Shown here in pieces: positions 55,601 through 63,987 of a DNA stretch of 64,000 nucleotides. The position numbers were made by a program, and so were the translations under genes. Within the stretch, counting starts at the first letter, position 1, and the number at the start of each line of letters is the position of its first letter. The notes under the pieces were generated by a model. It had not been told where the DNA came from. It saw nothing but the letters and a program-made list of their open reading frames with translations, and ran no database searches. This stretch comes from Pseudoalteromonas galatheae (GTDB taxonomy: Bacteria > Pseudomonadota > Gammaproteobacteria > Enterobacterales > Alteromonadaceae): the NCBI RefSeq assembly GCF_005886105.2, contig NZ_PNCO02000002.1:248001-312000 (forward strand), in the 5' to 3' direction.

Positions 55601-55753
55601 GTGTACAAGCTGATTATGGCGAACTCTATCGAAGAGAAAGTGTTTAAGATGCAACGCGATAAACAAGCCCTTGTTGACGCTCTGTTTGCTGAGTCTGGCG
55701 TTAATCTTGGTCAGTTTGATGAGTCACAGATGCTCGCGCTGATAAAAAATTAA
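52661..55753 (+). CDS. SNF2-family helicase-like ATPase with SWIM zinc finger
   Basis: About 1030 aa. A SWIM domain (CSCSNNPKCRHIAAVLLKL, about 105-125) near the N-terminus is followed by a large middle region and a Swi2/Snf2 ATPase: Q motif TLRDYQVQGVNWLKFLNRHQ, Walker A LADDMGLGKTLQVIAYF (about 605), DEAQ Walker B, LSGTPVENNLLELKSLLDFV, and C-terminal motifs VFLISLKAGGTGLNLTQADT and ATDRAYRIGQDKPVFVYKL. Such proteins translocate on DNA and are thought to remodel protein-DNA complexes; the exact role is unknown. No Shine-Dalgarno is obvious; GTG 52652 is an alternative start. Confidence 0.93.
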   Translation: MSSQLSKEQLFALFEEIKQEQANQFPLSERFLRQYFNSALLTKAKEYLQDEQVCYLQHSENFAQIDAQVLGNYGNTFTQHIKINQSQGTVSVEANCSCSNNPKCRHIAAVLLKLKIEHSGGFGEAYLVNDWFNELGQLQQVDKADAENVLLFVLEPRANEVLVNPKVSPNRPDGVYPLGRVLTEQQLNSQVAPAGLLENDFRLFSWIRSQNTPGHFELFGAWGFNALTQLVHTHRCFYRNQRQPLELGHKQTLDFYWHQEGNEYQLKSRLANVEHWRLIKTEPPVYLDTENLIVGRIESELTAQEIAHLHTMPTITAEKLEQVMARFQDIFTDDVIAPPAGFLQLASKQSNVAKLIKLDRPNKIRFAIEPLGKGATKKQLARLEQVLTGLGFVHEGDEFLLPTEDGVEVHWFNREIRPLLQGKRWVVDELPSNGLVVTPKVLLSLKRDKQHHVLGKVMLDDKPVTLNWDKHPVHELNNLAHEYRYVEIGEQFYAISKSVFDELLELKSRFSYYLSSSQFKFPLSYAKKLFELDHIHTDSDDHKLLEYLAELDKPIESLEVIPASEGQSFTLRDYQVQGVNWLKFLNRHQLGGILADDMGLGKTLQVIAYFISQHNTLVTQPSLIVCPTSLVGNWRDEFKRFAPHLPLTIIHGSNREEALTNLSGARFILTTYPLLKRDVAYYKGLDFDSIVLDEAQYIKNESAQISKCVKSLSARFKLCLSGTPVENNLLELKSLLDFVMPDVLGTKQQFKQHFQIPIEKEQDRPRARELRSLIAPFILRRTKAEVVKELPNKTELIKELEFSDEQHKLYQGVQHQVESKLLNLFQEQGVERSKLAFLDALLKLRQICCHPQLVDKSLTDQHGAKFEWLAQHLPVLLSEGRKIIIFSQFTSVLDLIAEQCQQQQLKYTMLTGQTRQRDKAIEAFTQGKCNVFLISLKAGGTGLNLTQADTVIHFDPWWNPAVENQATDRAYRIGQDKPVFVYKLIMANSIEEKVFKMQRDKQALVDALFAESGVNLGQFDESQMLALIKN

Positions 55754-55862
55754 AAAAATTTGGAACTAATCAACAAAGCTGAAGGTCTATGATAGTGCTT
55801 GTTGTGGCATTGTTGATGCAGTGAGCATATGTTGATTTTCCCCCTTTGTTACTGATTGTAAT

Positions 55863-55890
55863 AAGCCAGCTTAATTAAGCTGGCTTTTCT
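55863..55890 (+). terminator. Intrinsic terminator after the SNF2 gene
   Basis: Perfect stem AAGCCAGCTT/AAGCTGGCTT (55863-55872 with 55877-55886), four-base loop, followed by TTCTTTT. Confidence 0.85.
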
Positions 55891-55987
55891 TTTGATAAAA
55901 AAACATCATTCACTCCATTTTTATTCCATAATCTCACGCTTTAATAGCTATAACGGAGAAACGCCATAGACTAATTAGGATAACGTT

Positions 55988-56191
55988 ATGCTTTGCAACG
56001 ATGCGACAATTTCACACTTAAACTTTATTGAGACACAATCAGAATCAGACTATGATCTACTTAATGAAGTTGCGAGTTCAGACGACTTGTCTAGTATACT
56101 TACCATGTTACTGTTCGATGACACGCTTTCAGACAAATTAAAGCGTCAAGTTAGACATCAATTGAAAAAGTTAAAAGCAAAGAGTAAATAA
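55988..56191 (+). CDS. Small hypothetical protein, 67 aa, upstream of response regulator
   Basis: Starts MLCNDATISHLNFIETQSES with TTAGGATAA at good spacing. The first two-thirds are acidic (SDYDLLNEVASSDDLSSI) and the end is strongly basic (KLKRQVRHQLKKLKAKSK), with no membrane segment. No family was recognised. The response-regulator gene starts 5 bp after its stop, so the two are very likely co-transcribed and perhaps functionally linked. Confidence 0.7.
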   Translation: MLCNDATISHLNFIETQSESDYDLLNEVASSDDLSSILTMLLFDDTLSDKLKRQVRHQLKKLKAKSK

Positions 56192-56196
56192 ATCCT

Positions 56197-56883
56197 ATGT
56201 CTACCCCATCAAGAATCTTGCTCGTCGAAGACGACCAAGATATTGCAGAGCAGGTGCTGTTATTTTTTAGAGCATCCGGTTTTGAAATGTTTCATATTGC
56301 AGACGGTGCAGAAGTTGTGCCCTGGGTAAAGGTAAACCAACCAGATGCGATCTTGATGGATATTATGTTGCCGAACCAAGATGGCGTAGAGTGTATGCGT
56401 CAAATTCGAGAGTTTTCTGAAGTACCTATTGTGATGCTGACTGCCAAAGTGGCAGAAGCAGACCGTTTACAGGGCTTAGAAGTCGGCGCAGATGACTATG
56501 TATGTAAACCTTTTAGCGCTGCTGAATTAGTGATGCGTATGAAAGCAATCTTACGCCGTTGTGTAAACTCCAATGCGTATCAAAAGCCTATCGAAGTAAA
56601 TCGCGAAGAATTAACGGTTAAACTGAAGGGCAGTACATTAGGCTTAACCAAAGTTGAGTTTGACGTCTTTGCACTTTTATATGACGCACCAAATCGTGTC
56701 TTTTCAAGACAGCAAATTCTTGATTATATTCAACCGGATAACTTTGATATTTCGGATCGCGTAATCGACAGCCACATTAAAAATATCAGAAAGAAAATCA
56801 AAGGATTAGATTTATCTCCGAAAATTGTAGAGTCGGTATATGGCGCCGGATATCGCTACAATGGTCAACAGATCACTGAATGA
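56197..56883 (+). CDS. OmpR/PhoB-family response regulator (BaeR-like)
   Basis: A 228-aa DNA-binding regulator. The receiver (about 5-118) has EDD, phospho-acceptor Asp in DAILMDIMLPNQDG, T in VMLTAKV and K in VCKPFSA. The winged-helix output (about 130-225) has LTKVEFDVFALLYDAPNRVF and DSHIKNIRKKIKG with VESVYGAGYRY. No histidine kinase lies beside it; two orphan kinases of similar type lie elsewhere in the window (18839 and 61939). It follows a small acidic-basic protein gene. Confidence 0.95.
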   Translation: MSTPSRILLVEDDQDIAEQVLLFFRASGFEMFHIADGAEVVPWVKVNQPDAILMDIMLPNQDGVECMRQIREFSEVPIVMLTAKVAEADRLQGLEVGADDYVCKPFSAAELVMRMKAILRRCVNSNAYQKPIEVNREELTVKLKGSTLGLTKVEFDVFALLYDAPNRVFSRQQILDYIQPDNFDISDRVIDSHIKNIRKKIKGLDLSPKIVESVYGAGYRYNGQQITE

Positions 56884-56945
56884 CTAAGTGATTGAAATTT
56901 ATATCTAAGGTATTATCAAAGCAGAAGAACCGATGAGATCTCAAT

Positions 56946-58427
56946 ATGCTTTGGTCAATGCTCTCTAATACGCCTGCATGGTTTAGTCTTGCGCTATTCG
57001 CAGGCGGTGCGGCTACTCTACTCCCCGTTGTTTGGGTCATGCGTAGCACTTTCAAAAATCAACTCAATACTCAACTCGCCTCCGAGCAAGCACTTAGGTC
57101 ACAACTAAGCCAAGCCGAGCAACTCGCTGAGCAATTAAGAGCGCAGCAACTACAAAGTCATGGCCAACAGCAGCAATTGCAAGCAAGGTTAGCTGAGCGT
57201 CAACGGCAAGCCGCTGAATATCAGCAGTTGTGGCAGCGAGAGCTCGATGCTAAGGAAGAAATTCAAGTGCATGCTCATGAGTTAGAAGTTGAAATGGCCA
57301 ATCTACAAACCTTGCTGGAGCAAAAGCAACTAAGCTTTGAGCAGCAGCTTGCGCAGCTTGAACAAGCGAAAGTCCAGCTTAAAGAAGAGTTTCACAATCT
57401 CGCGAATCAAATATTTGATGAGAAAAGCGAGCGTTTTAGTCATCAAAGTAAAGAAAAAATCCAGCAGTTGTTGCAGCCAGTACAAGGTGAATTAAAGGGC
57501 TTTAGAGATAAAATGGAAGCCATTCATAGTGAAGAGCTGAAGCAACGGGCGTCATTAAAAACTGAATTGTTGCACTTACAAGCCAACAATAAAGCCATGA
57601 CTGAGCAAGCAGATCGTTTGACCACCGCATTACAAGGGCAAAAGAAAGCACAAGGTAACTGGGGCGAACTCATGCTTGAAAATGTGCTAGATAGCGCTGG
57701 GCTACGTCCGGGGTACGACTATCAGCGAGAAGTAAACTTTAATACCGACGAAGGCAAGTTTCGCCCTGATGTCGTGGTTTACTTACCGCAATCTCGTCAT
57801 CTGGTAATTGACGCTAAAACCTCATTGAATGCCTATACACGATATATCAACGCCATAACCGATAGTGAAGCGAATCAAGCCATTGTGGCACACACCGAAG
57901 CCATCACTGCAAGGATCAAAGAGCTGGGTAGTAAATCTTATGAGCGCTTACCTGGTCTTAACTCCCCAGAGGTGGTCATTATGTTTATCCCTGTGGAATC
58001 TGCATTTGTTGAGGCGGTTAAGCATAAGCCAACACTTTATCAGGATGCTTTACAAAACAATGTATTGGTAGCAACGCCAACAACACTTTTAACCAGTCTT
58101 AATATAGTCAAACAGCTATGGCGTTTTGAAGAGCAAAGCAAACACACCAGAGAGCTGGCGCTCCGTGCTGAAAAGTTTTATAACAAGCTCAATAGCTTCC
58201 TACATAGTATGGAAGGCGTGGGCAAACAGCTTGATAAAGCAAAAGAGAGCTATGAACGCGCGTTTTCTCAGTTGTATATGGGTAAAGGCAACTTAATTAA
58301 GCAAGCCTCTGAATTTAAAGAGCTAGGTGTTGCTGTAGTCAAAGAGCTACCCGAAGAACTCGAAGAAAAAGCCAAACTTGAGCTCGAGCCGGTAAGTCAG
58401 CTTGGCAATCACGACAGCTCGAAATAA
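56946..58427 (+). CDS. rmuC: RmuC-family DNA recombination protein
   Basis: A 493-aa protein with an N-terminal membrane anchor (about 10-30), a long Gln/Ala/Leu-rich coiled coil (about 40-220) and the conserved RmuC domain: GNWGELMLENVLDSAGLRPG, RPDVVVYLPQSRHLVIDAKT and YERLPGLNSPEVVIMFIPVE, with nuclease-fold character (D...DAKT). E. coli RmuC limits recombination at inverted repeats (genetic evidence). The gene is full length, in its own unit, ending at a shared bidirectional terminator. Confidence 0.95.
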   Translation: MLWSMLSNTPAWFSLALFAGGAATLLPVVWVMRSTFKNQLNTQLASEQALRSQLSQAEQLAEQLRAQQLQSHGQQQQLQARLAERQRQAAEYQQLWQRELDAKEEIQVHAHELEVEMANLQTLLEQKQLSFEQQLAQLEQAKVQLKEEFHNLANQIFDEKSERFSHQSKEKIQQLLQPVQGELKGFRDKMEAIHSEELKQRASLKTELLHLQANNKAMTEQADRLTTALQGQKKAQGNWGELMLENVLDSAGLRPGYDYQREVNFNTDEGKFRPDVVVYLPQSRHLVIDAKTSLNAYTRYINAITDSEANQAIVAHTEAITARIKELGSKSYERLPGLNSPEVVIMFIPVESAFVEAVKHKPTLYQDALQNNVLVATPTTLLTSLNIVKQLWRFEEQSKHTRELALRAEKFYNKLNSFLHSMEGVGKQLDKAKESYERAFSQLYMGKGNLIKQASEFKELGVAVVKELPEELEEKAKLELEPVSQLGNHDSSK

Positions 58428-58447
58428 CCTTTGAAATCCAAAAAGCA

Positions 58448-58470
58448 AAAAAGGCCCATTGGGCCTTTGA
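58448..58470. terminator. Bidirectional terminator between rmuC and a membrane-protein gene
   Basis: Stem AAAGGCCC/GGGCCTTT (58450-58457 with 58461-58468) with A-rich upstream side, between convergent genes. Confidence 0.8.
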
Positions 58471-58501
58471 ACGAAAGATAAAAGAATTTAATATCAGATG
58501 A

Positions 58502-58987
58502 TTAAGGTGCCTTGCACTTGGCATAGTCGCTGTGGCGTGGCGTATCCGAATACAAGTGCATATAAAGCGCAAATTGGCTGACATCACGCCAAACATTGCT
58601 ACTGGCCGGTGGGCATAGTGATTGCTCGATATAACCCTTAAGTGCCTGTCCCGTTAATGCAAGTTTAGTCGGGATACGGATAAACACATTGATGTCATCT
58701 TTACTGGTTTTTAAATGTGAGAACTGCCAGCTTCCAACCATATACTGTTTGGTAAAGTAGCGATTGATACGCATTTGGGATTCTTGACTAAGCTGCTGAA
58801 TGGGTGCTTCAGGCATTTCTGTGATAAGTGCCCATGCACTGACCAGTGAAATCATAGTGGCTAGTACAAAAGTCCAGATCACAGCTGGCGATAGTTTATT
58901 TTTTGGCTTTATTTGAAGTTGCTGTTGGTTCGCTCTAGATTCAACAATTTTCAACCATTCAGCATGTTTTAGCGTCCGTTGTGTCAT
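58502..58987 (-). CDS. Hypothetical single-pass membrane protein, 161 aa
   Basis: Starts MTQRTLKHAEWLKIVESRAN behind GGAGAG. A charged cytoplasmic N-terminus (about 1-32) is followed by one membrane helix (PAVIWTFVLATMISLVSAWA, about 35-55) and a periplasmic domain with two cysteines (SLCPPAS and YAKCKAP) that may form a disulfide. No family was recognised. A longer frame to 59056 lacks a ribosome site. It is separated from the receptor gene at 59346 by divergent promoters; linkage is unknown. Confidence 0.65.
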   Translation of the reverse strand: MTQRTLKHAEWLKIVESRANQQQLQIKPKNKLSPAVIWTFVLATMISLVSAWALITEMPEAPIQQLSQESQMRINRYFTKQYMVGSWQFSHLKTSKDDINVFIRIPTKLALTGQALKGYIEQSLCPPASSNVWRDVSQFALYMHLYSDTPRHSDYAKCKAP

Positions 58988-59345
58988 GGGTACTCTCCGT
59001 TTCTGCATGCTGGTATTTAAGCGCTTCAATGTGGAGTAAAGATGGAGTGAATACACATCAGACCAGAGTCTTATGAAGCATAAGGTAGATCTAAAAATTC
59101 TTTATTATCAATGAAAGAATAATTCTAAAATCCGCATCCTTTCTGATATGAGATTACTTAATCTTAAGCTGGTATTGAATAAGTAAGTACCAACATTGTA
59201 GTCGTAAGTTGAATAGGTATCGTACTGTATTCTGTGTTATTTACTGGGGTACCTTGTTCAGTCTTGATTTATCTTCATATTGACTAAATTAAGTAATAAT
59301 CGGTCTTTTACAGACTCTGCGTTCAACATATTCACGGGACAAACT
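58988..59345. other. Divergent intergenic region
   Basis: About 360 bp between the membrane-protein gene and the second TonB-dependent receptor. No terminator, repeat or operator that could be defended was seen. A TTG at 59280 would extend the receptor but the signal sequence starts at 59346. Confidence 0.45.
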
Positions 59346-61889
59346 ATGCAATTTATTAATAACAAGCTGGAAAACGCTGTTCGCAAGCCACTCTCGTTGG
59401 CTGTCGGTGCTGCGCTTCTTTCAACTATTTCAATTCATGCGCAAGCGGAAAGTAACAACACTGAAGCCAAAGAAAGTGTTGAAGTCATCGAAATCACTGG
59501 TACGCGAAGAAGTCTTCGTAGTGTTGCTGAGAGTACAGTGCCGGTAGATGTCATCTCTTTAGAAGATATGCAAAGTACAGGTCAGCTGGAGCTGAGCCAA
59601 GTACTCACTACGCTCGTACCTAGTTTTAACTTCCCAAATTCAACGCTGGCGGATGGTACGGATCACGCTCGTCCGGCAGTGCTTAGAGGTTTAGCACCGG
59701 ATCACACCTTAGTGCTGGTAAATGGTAAACGTCGTCATGCCGGCGCATTATTGAATTTAAACGGTACTGTTGGTCGTGGTTCAACGGCGGTTGATTTAAA
59801 TACCATTCCAGCTGCTGCGATTAAGCGTATAGAAGTCTTACGTGATGGTGCTGCTGCTCAATACGGCTCAGATGCCATTGCTGGCGTTATTAATATCGTG
59901 CTTAAAGATGCCGAAGAAGGCGGTAGTATTAGCGTGACCTATGGTGAGCATGATACACAGATGGCAGGTGTACCTGATTTATTACAAACTCGTGCAAACG
60001 CAGCAGGCGATTTAGACTTTGTATTAGGAGATGACCGTAAGCGTAATGATGGTGGTACTACAACAATTGGTGCCAACATCGGTTTTGCTTTAGGTAATGA
60101 TGGCTTTATTAATCTGTCTGCTGAATATAGAGATAAAAAACCGACTAATCGTTCAGGCTTCGATCCAAGAGAGCAATATGCTCGTGATGAAAATGACCAA
60201 CTTGACTCAAGAGAGTTTTCATTCGATCGCTACAACCACCGTTTTGGTAAAGCCGAAGTGGAAGACTTTGCACTATTTTATAATGCGGGTTACAGCTTAG
60301 ATGCGGAAACCGAACTTTATTCATTTGGTAGCTACTCGACACGTGAAGGTAACTCCGGTGGTTTCTATCGTCGCGCAAATGACAGTCGTAACCTAACAGC
60401 GGTATACCCAGATGGGTTCTTGCCTCAAATCGTCAGCGATGTAGATGATTACTCGTTTGCGCTTGGTGTCAAAGGCACTCAAGGTGAGTGGGATTACGAT
60501 ATCAGTACAAACTATGGTGTGAATGACTTCGCTTTGGGTGTCGTAAATAGTTTGAATACTTCGATGGGGGTAACAAGCCCGACTGAGTTTAATAACGGCG
60601 CTTTAGTCTATTCACAGTGGCTCGTGAATGCTGATGCTAAAACGGCATTGGATTTAGGCTTACCGGATGACGTATTTTTCACTATTGGTGCAGAATATCG
60701 CCGCGAAACTTATGAAATTGAAGTCGGTGAAGAAGCGTCTTACCTCACCGTGCTTGATGCAGAAGGCAATCCCGTTGCGGCTGGTGGTGCGCAAGTACTC
60801 GCTGGTTTCTCACCAGCAAGTGCTGTCGATGAATCTCGTCATAACATCGCTTTATTCGCAGAGTTTGATACCTACTTAACACAGGACTGGAACGTCGTCT
60901 TGGCGGGTCGCTTTGAAGATTACAGTGATTTTGGCAGCACTTTCACCAGTAAACTGGCATCGCGCTATGTGGTGTCGGATAACTTTTCACTACGTGGTGC
61001 AGTAAGTACAGGTTTTAGAGCGCCTTCATTGGCTCAAACGTCCTATAAATCAATTGCTACGGTATTTGAAAATGGCGTACCGAGTGAAGTTGGTCACTTC
61101 CCTGTTGATACTCCTGCTGCAAAAGCGCTGGGTGCTCGAGAGCTTGAGCCGGAAGAGTCGGTCAATATGACGGCGGGTTTTGTTTTTACATTGGATGCGT
61201 TCTCATTTACCGTGGATGCTTATCGCATTGACATCGACGATCGCATCGTACTTTCTGAGAACTTGGGTGGTCCTGAGGTCATCAATATTTTGCAGCAAGC
61301 GGGTGAGCTCAATACGCAAAGTGTAAGGTACTTCACGAATGCTATCGACTCGCGCACTGAAGGTGTGGACATCGTAGCGACGTATAGTTTTGATCTTGCC
61401 GACTACGGTGATCTGCGTTTAAGTGCCGCGCTAAACATCAATGACACTGAAGTTACGCATGTAAAAGCAAATCCTGCTGAGCTTGAAGCCCTTGGTGACA
61501 GCTACGAGTACTTTGCTCGTCGTGAAATTGCACGATTTGAAGATGGAACACCAAAAGACAAATGGAACTTAGCTGCAATTTGGCAATTTGGTGATTGGCA
61601 GACGACATTACGTGCCACACGCTATGGTGAAACGGTAGATTCTTCGAGCGCAGTAGAAGGCGATGAAGTATTAGACGCTAAATGGATCACTGATCTAGAA
61701 GTGGCTTATAACCTCGGTGACCACTGGAAGTTTGCAGTAGGCGCTAACAATCTATTTGATCAATATCCACAAGATACCGTTAGTAATATTGGTTATACAA
61801 CGTTTAATCAGATCTTCCCGTACTCTGCGTTTTCGGCATATAACACCGATGGTCGTTTCGTGTATGGCAATATCAGCTATCGTTTCTAA
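59346..61889 (+). CDS. TonB-dependent outer-membrane receptor
   Basis: About 847 aa. The N-terminus MQFINNKLENAVRKPLSLAV is an extended signal peptide cleaved near HAQA. A TonB-box-like segment (VEVIEITGTRRS) leads into the plug domain (about 45-180) with STGQLELSQVLTTLVPSFNF, VLRGLAPDHTLVLVNGKRRH and RIEVLRDGAAAQYGSDAIAG, then the 22-strand barrel ending at a terminal aromatic residue (YGNISYRF). This clade carries GKRRH in the plug and is often called an iron-complex or generic outer-membrane receptor; the substrate is unknown. GGGACA precedes the ATG. Terminator downstream. Confidence 0.94.
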   Translation: MQFINNKLENAVRKPLSLAVGAALLSTISIHAQAESNNTEAKESVEVIEITGTRRSLRSVAESTVPVDVISLEDMQSTGQLELSQVLTTLVPSFNFPNSTLADGTDHARPAVLRGLAPDHTLVLVNGKRRHAGALLNLNGTVGRGSTAVDLNTIPAAAIKRIEVLRDGAAAQYGSDAIAGVINIVLKDAEEGGSISVTYGEHDTQMAGVPDLLQTRANAAGDLDFVLGDDRKRNDGGTTTIGANIGFALGNDGFINLSAEYRDKKPTNRSGFDPREQYARDENDQLDSREFSFDRYNHRFGKAEVEDFALFYNAGYSLDAETELYSFGSYSTREGNSGGFYRRANDSRNLTAVYPDGFLPQIVSDVDDYSFALGVKGTQGEWDYDISTNYGVNDFALGVVNSLNTSMGVTSPTEFNNGALVYSQWLVNADAKTALDLGLPDDVFFTIGAEYRRETYEIEVGEEASYLTVLDAEGNPVAAGGAQVLAGFSPASAVDESRHNIALFAEFDTYLTQDWNVVLAGRFEDYSDFGSTFTSKLASRYVVSDNFSLRGAVSTGFRAPSLAQTSYKSIATVFENGVPSEVGHFPVDTPAAKALGARELEPEESVNMTAGFVFTLDAFSFTVDAYRIDIDDRIVLSENLGGPEVINILQQAGELNTQSVRYFTNAIDSRTEGVDIVATYSFDLADYGDLRLSAALNINDTEVTHVKANPAELEALGDSYEYFARREIARFEDGTPKDKWNLAAIWQFGDWQTTLRATRYGETVDSSSAVEGDEVLDAKWITDLEVAYNLGDHWKFAVGANNLFDQYPQDTVSNIGYTTFNQIFPYSAFSAYNTDGRFVYGNISYRF

Positions 61890-61905
61890 GCAAGCATAGA
61901 AAGAC

Positions 61906-61934
61906 AAAAGGCCAAGCATCTGCTTGGCCTTTTG
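61906..61934. terminator. Bidirectional terminator between receptor and TPR kinase genes
   Basis: A 12-bp stem AAAAGGCCAAGC/GCTTGGCCTTTT (61906-61917 with 61922-61933) between convergent genes. Confidence 0.85.
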
Positions 61935-61938
61935 TACT

Positions 61939-63987
61939 TTATGCTGATACATCTACCGCGTGAGGTAAGTTTATCTGAATACACAAACCGCCATACTTCC
62001 CTGACTTCACTGTGATTTTTCCATTCATCGCTTCAATCAAGCTCTTACAAATAGATAAACCAAGACCTGAGCCTCCTGTTGCACGGCTTCTCGATGCTTC
62101 GACACGATACAGACGTTCAAACAGTTTGTTTTGCTCGGCCTCTGATACGCCTGGTGAGCTATCATCTACTTGTAGAAATAGTCCTTGCTTATTGACCACA
62201 GCTTTAAACCTTACCTTGCCGGGTTTATCTGTATATAAACATGCATTTTTAGCAAGGTTATCGATAACCCTATCCAGCTTCGGTTTATCAATGTAAATAC
62301 TCATATCATCGACGTGAATGTCGGCGATAAATTGCAGCTGATTACTTGTTACTAGCCTTTCAATGTCATAAACATAGCTTTGGATAACCGTTTTCGCGCC
62401 ATGCTGCTGAGGGTGGATCACAAGTGCGTTATGATCTGCTTGAGATAATTGATATACGTTCGAGATCAATTCATTTAGCTGATTTATCTTGTTGTTGATC
62501 TTGGCATATGCAATTGTGTTGTCATCAATAAGATTGTGTTCCATCGCTTCTATATGGAGCTTTAAGACACTGAGTGGCGTGCGTAACTCGTGGGAAATAT
62601 CGGCCAGCATTTTATCTTTATGCTCAATATTCAATTGATACATTTTTGCTTTTAGCGCCGCATTTCTATGTTTGATGACAAAAAATCCGACTAGAAATAA
62701 CCCAGCTAAGAAGGTCGATATTGCAGTGATCACCCACATTTGTGTGGATAGCTTGGCATTTTCTAAGTTAACCTCAGTTATGGCTTGTGCAGAGCGGGCT
62801 TGCTCAAGTTGTTGAGATTGAATAAGCGCGTCAATACTGGCTTTATAGGTACTTACTTGTTTTTCCAGTAATGCTTCATGAAGTCGAGTCTGTAGTTCTG
62901 AAGTCGACTTCATAAATTGGAAAGCTTGAGCGTATTCATGATGTGCAGCAAGCGTTATCGCTTTAAGGCGATGATATTTTTCGAGCAGCAGCTCTGCCGT
63001 TTCAATTTCGGTTAGAGCGTCCAGCTTGGTGAGTAGTGTTTTTGCTTTGTTTACTTCTTTGCGTTTTAGCCTAACTTCTAACTCCGTCAGGTAGGCGTAA
63101 AATTGTTGCAGTGTTGAGCTGGTTTGAGTGGCATATTCAATGCCTGCAAGTGCATCTGATAACGCATTGTCTAAGTCTGCCTTGGCTATATGGATCAGCG
63201 CTGAGTTACGATATGCCCTAGCGAGTGAAACCCTAGCATTGAGTTCTTTTAGAAATTCAATGGCCTCTTTTGTTTGCGCTAATGCTTCGTCCGTTTTACC
63301 ATTTTTAAACTTTAGCTCCCCCAAGCGAAGGGCTGTGCCAGCGACGTTGCGTAATTCTTTTGAAGCTTTATCTGCAACGAGAGCTTGTTGGAAGAAATAC
63401 TCAGCATTCTCCTTATCTCCCATACGCACAGAAATATCACCAAGATTATAAAAATTAGCCCCTTGCTTTTCGTACTGATCAGTTCCTTTTAGCAATTCAT
63501 AGGCTTTTAAGTGGTATTGCATAGATTGCGCAAGCAAATTTCTATGGTCGGCAACTACACCCAGGTTATTATAGGTTTGCGCAACTAAATTTGATTTATT
63601 CATTGCTTCGGCTGAAGAGAGTGCTTTTAAGTAAAAAGACTCGGCCTTTTCAAGCTGGCTTAAGTGACGATAGTTAATACCTATCTCTCTGTATACATCA
63701 TACTTACGTGCTTCGGTAAGAAAAAATTGCTTTTCAATATAACTAAGTGTAGATATTGATTTCTCGTATAAGTCCTGCTTTCGATAAATCATGGCCTGCA
63801 AATAAATCGCTTGATATCGCGTTTCTTCTTCTTCACTGACGCTGGCCGTTTCAATTTTAACTAAGGCTTCGGTGTATTTTCCTGCCTTTTCTAAATCTTC
63901 TATTTCCTTGATAACTGTATTCCCAGCCTGGCAATGCATCGCTGTAAGCAGTGCTACTGCTTTTATTAAGTTCTTAATGGGGGTCAT
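61939..63987 (-). CDS. Orphan TPR-sensor histidine kinase
   Basis: A 682-aa inner-membrane kinase. Signal peptide, then a periplasmic array of about eight TPR units (about 25-400; for example SQLEKAESFYLKALSSAEAM and KENAEYFFQQALVADKASKE), a membrane helix (about 418-440), HisKA (MLADISHELRTPLSVLKLHI, phospho-His in SHELRTP) and HATPase_c (VIDNLAKNACLYTDKPGKVR, LQVDDSSPGVSE, TGGSGLGLSICKSLIEAMNG). The kinase core resembles that of the 7TM kinase at 18839. No response regulator is adjacent in the window, although the upstream side is cut by the window edge. The signal is unknown. Confidence 0.92.
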   Translation of the reverse strand: MTPIKNLIKAVALLTAMHCQAGNTVIKEIEDLEKAGKYTEALVKIETASVSEEEETRYQAIYLQAMIYRKQDLYEKSISTLSYIEKQFFLTEARKYDVYREIGINYRHLSQLEKAESFYLKALSSAEAMNKSNLVAQTYNNLGVVADHRNLLAQSMQYHLKAYELLKGTDQYEKQGANFYNLGDISVRMGDKENAEYFFQQALVADKASKELRNVAGTALRLGELKFKNGKTDEALAQTKEAIEFLKELNARVSLARAYRNSALIHIAKADLDNALSDALAGIEYATQTSSTLQQFYAYLTELEVRLKRKEVNKAKTLLTKLDALTEIETAELLLEKYHRLKAITLAAHHEYAQAFQFMKSTSELQTRLHEALLEKQVSTYKASIDALIQSQQLEQARSAQAITEVNLENAKLSTQMWVITAISTFLAGLFLVGFFVIKHRNAALKAKMYQLNIEHKDKMLADISHELRTPLSVLKLHIEAMEHNLIDDNTIAYAKINNKINQLNELISNVYQLSQADHNALVIHPQQHGAKTVIQSYVYDIERLVTSNQLQFIADIHVDDMSIYIDKPKLDRVIDNLAKNACLYTDKPGKVRFKAVVNKQGLFLQVDDSSPGVSEAEQNKLFERLYRVEASRSRATGGSGLGLSICKSLIEAMNGKITVKSGKYGGLCIQINLPHAVDVSA

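Noticed and set aside
63691..63703. GTATACATCATAC, 11 of 13 bases matching the Ter motif
   Set aside because: It lies inside the TPR kinase coding region, and about one two-mismatch hit is expected by chance in the window.
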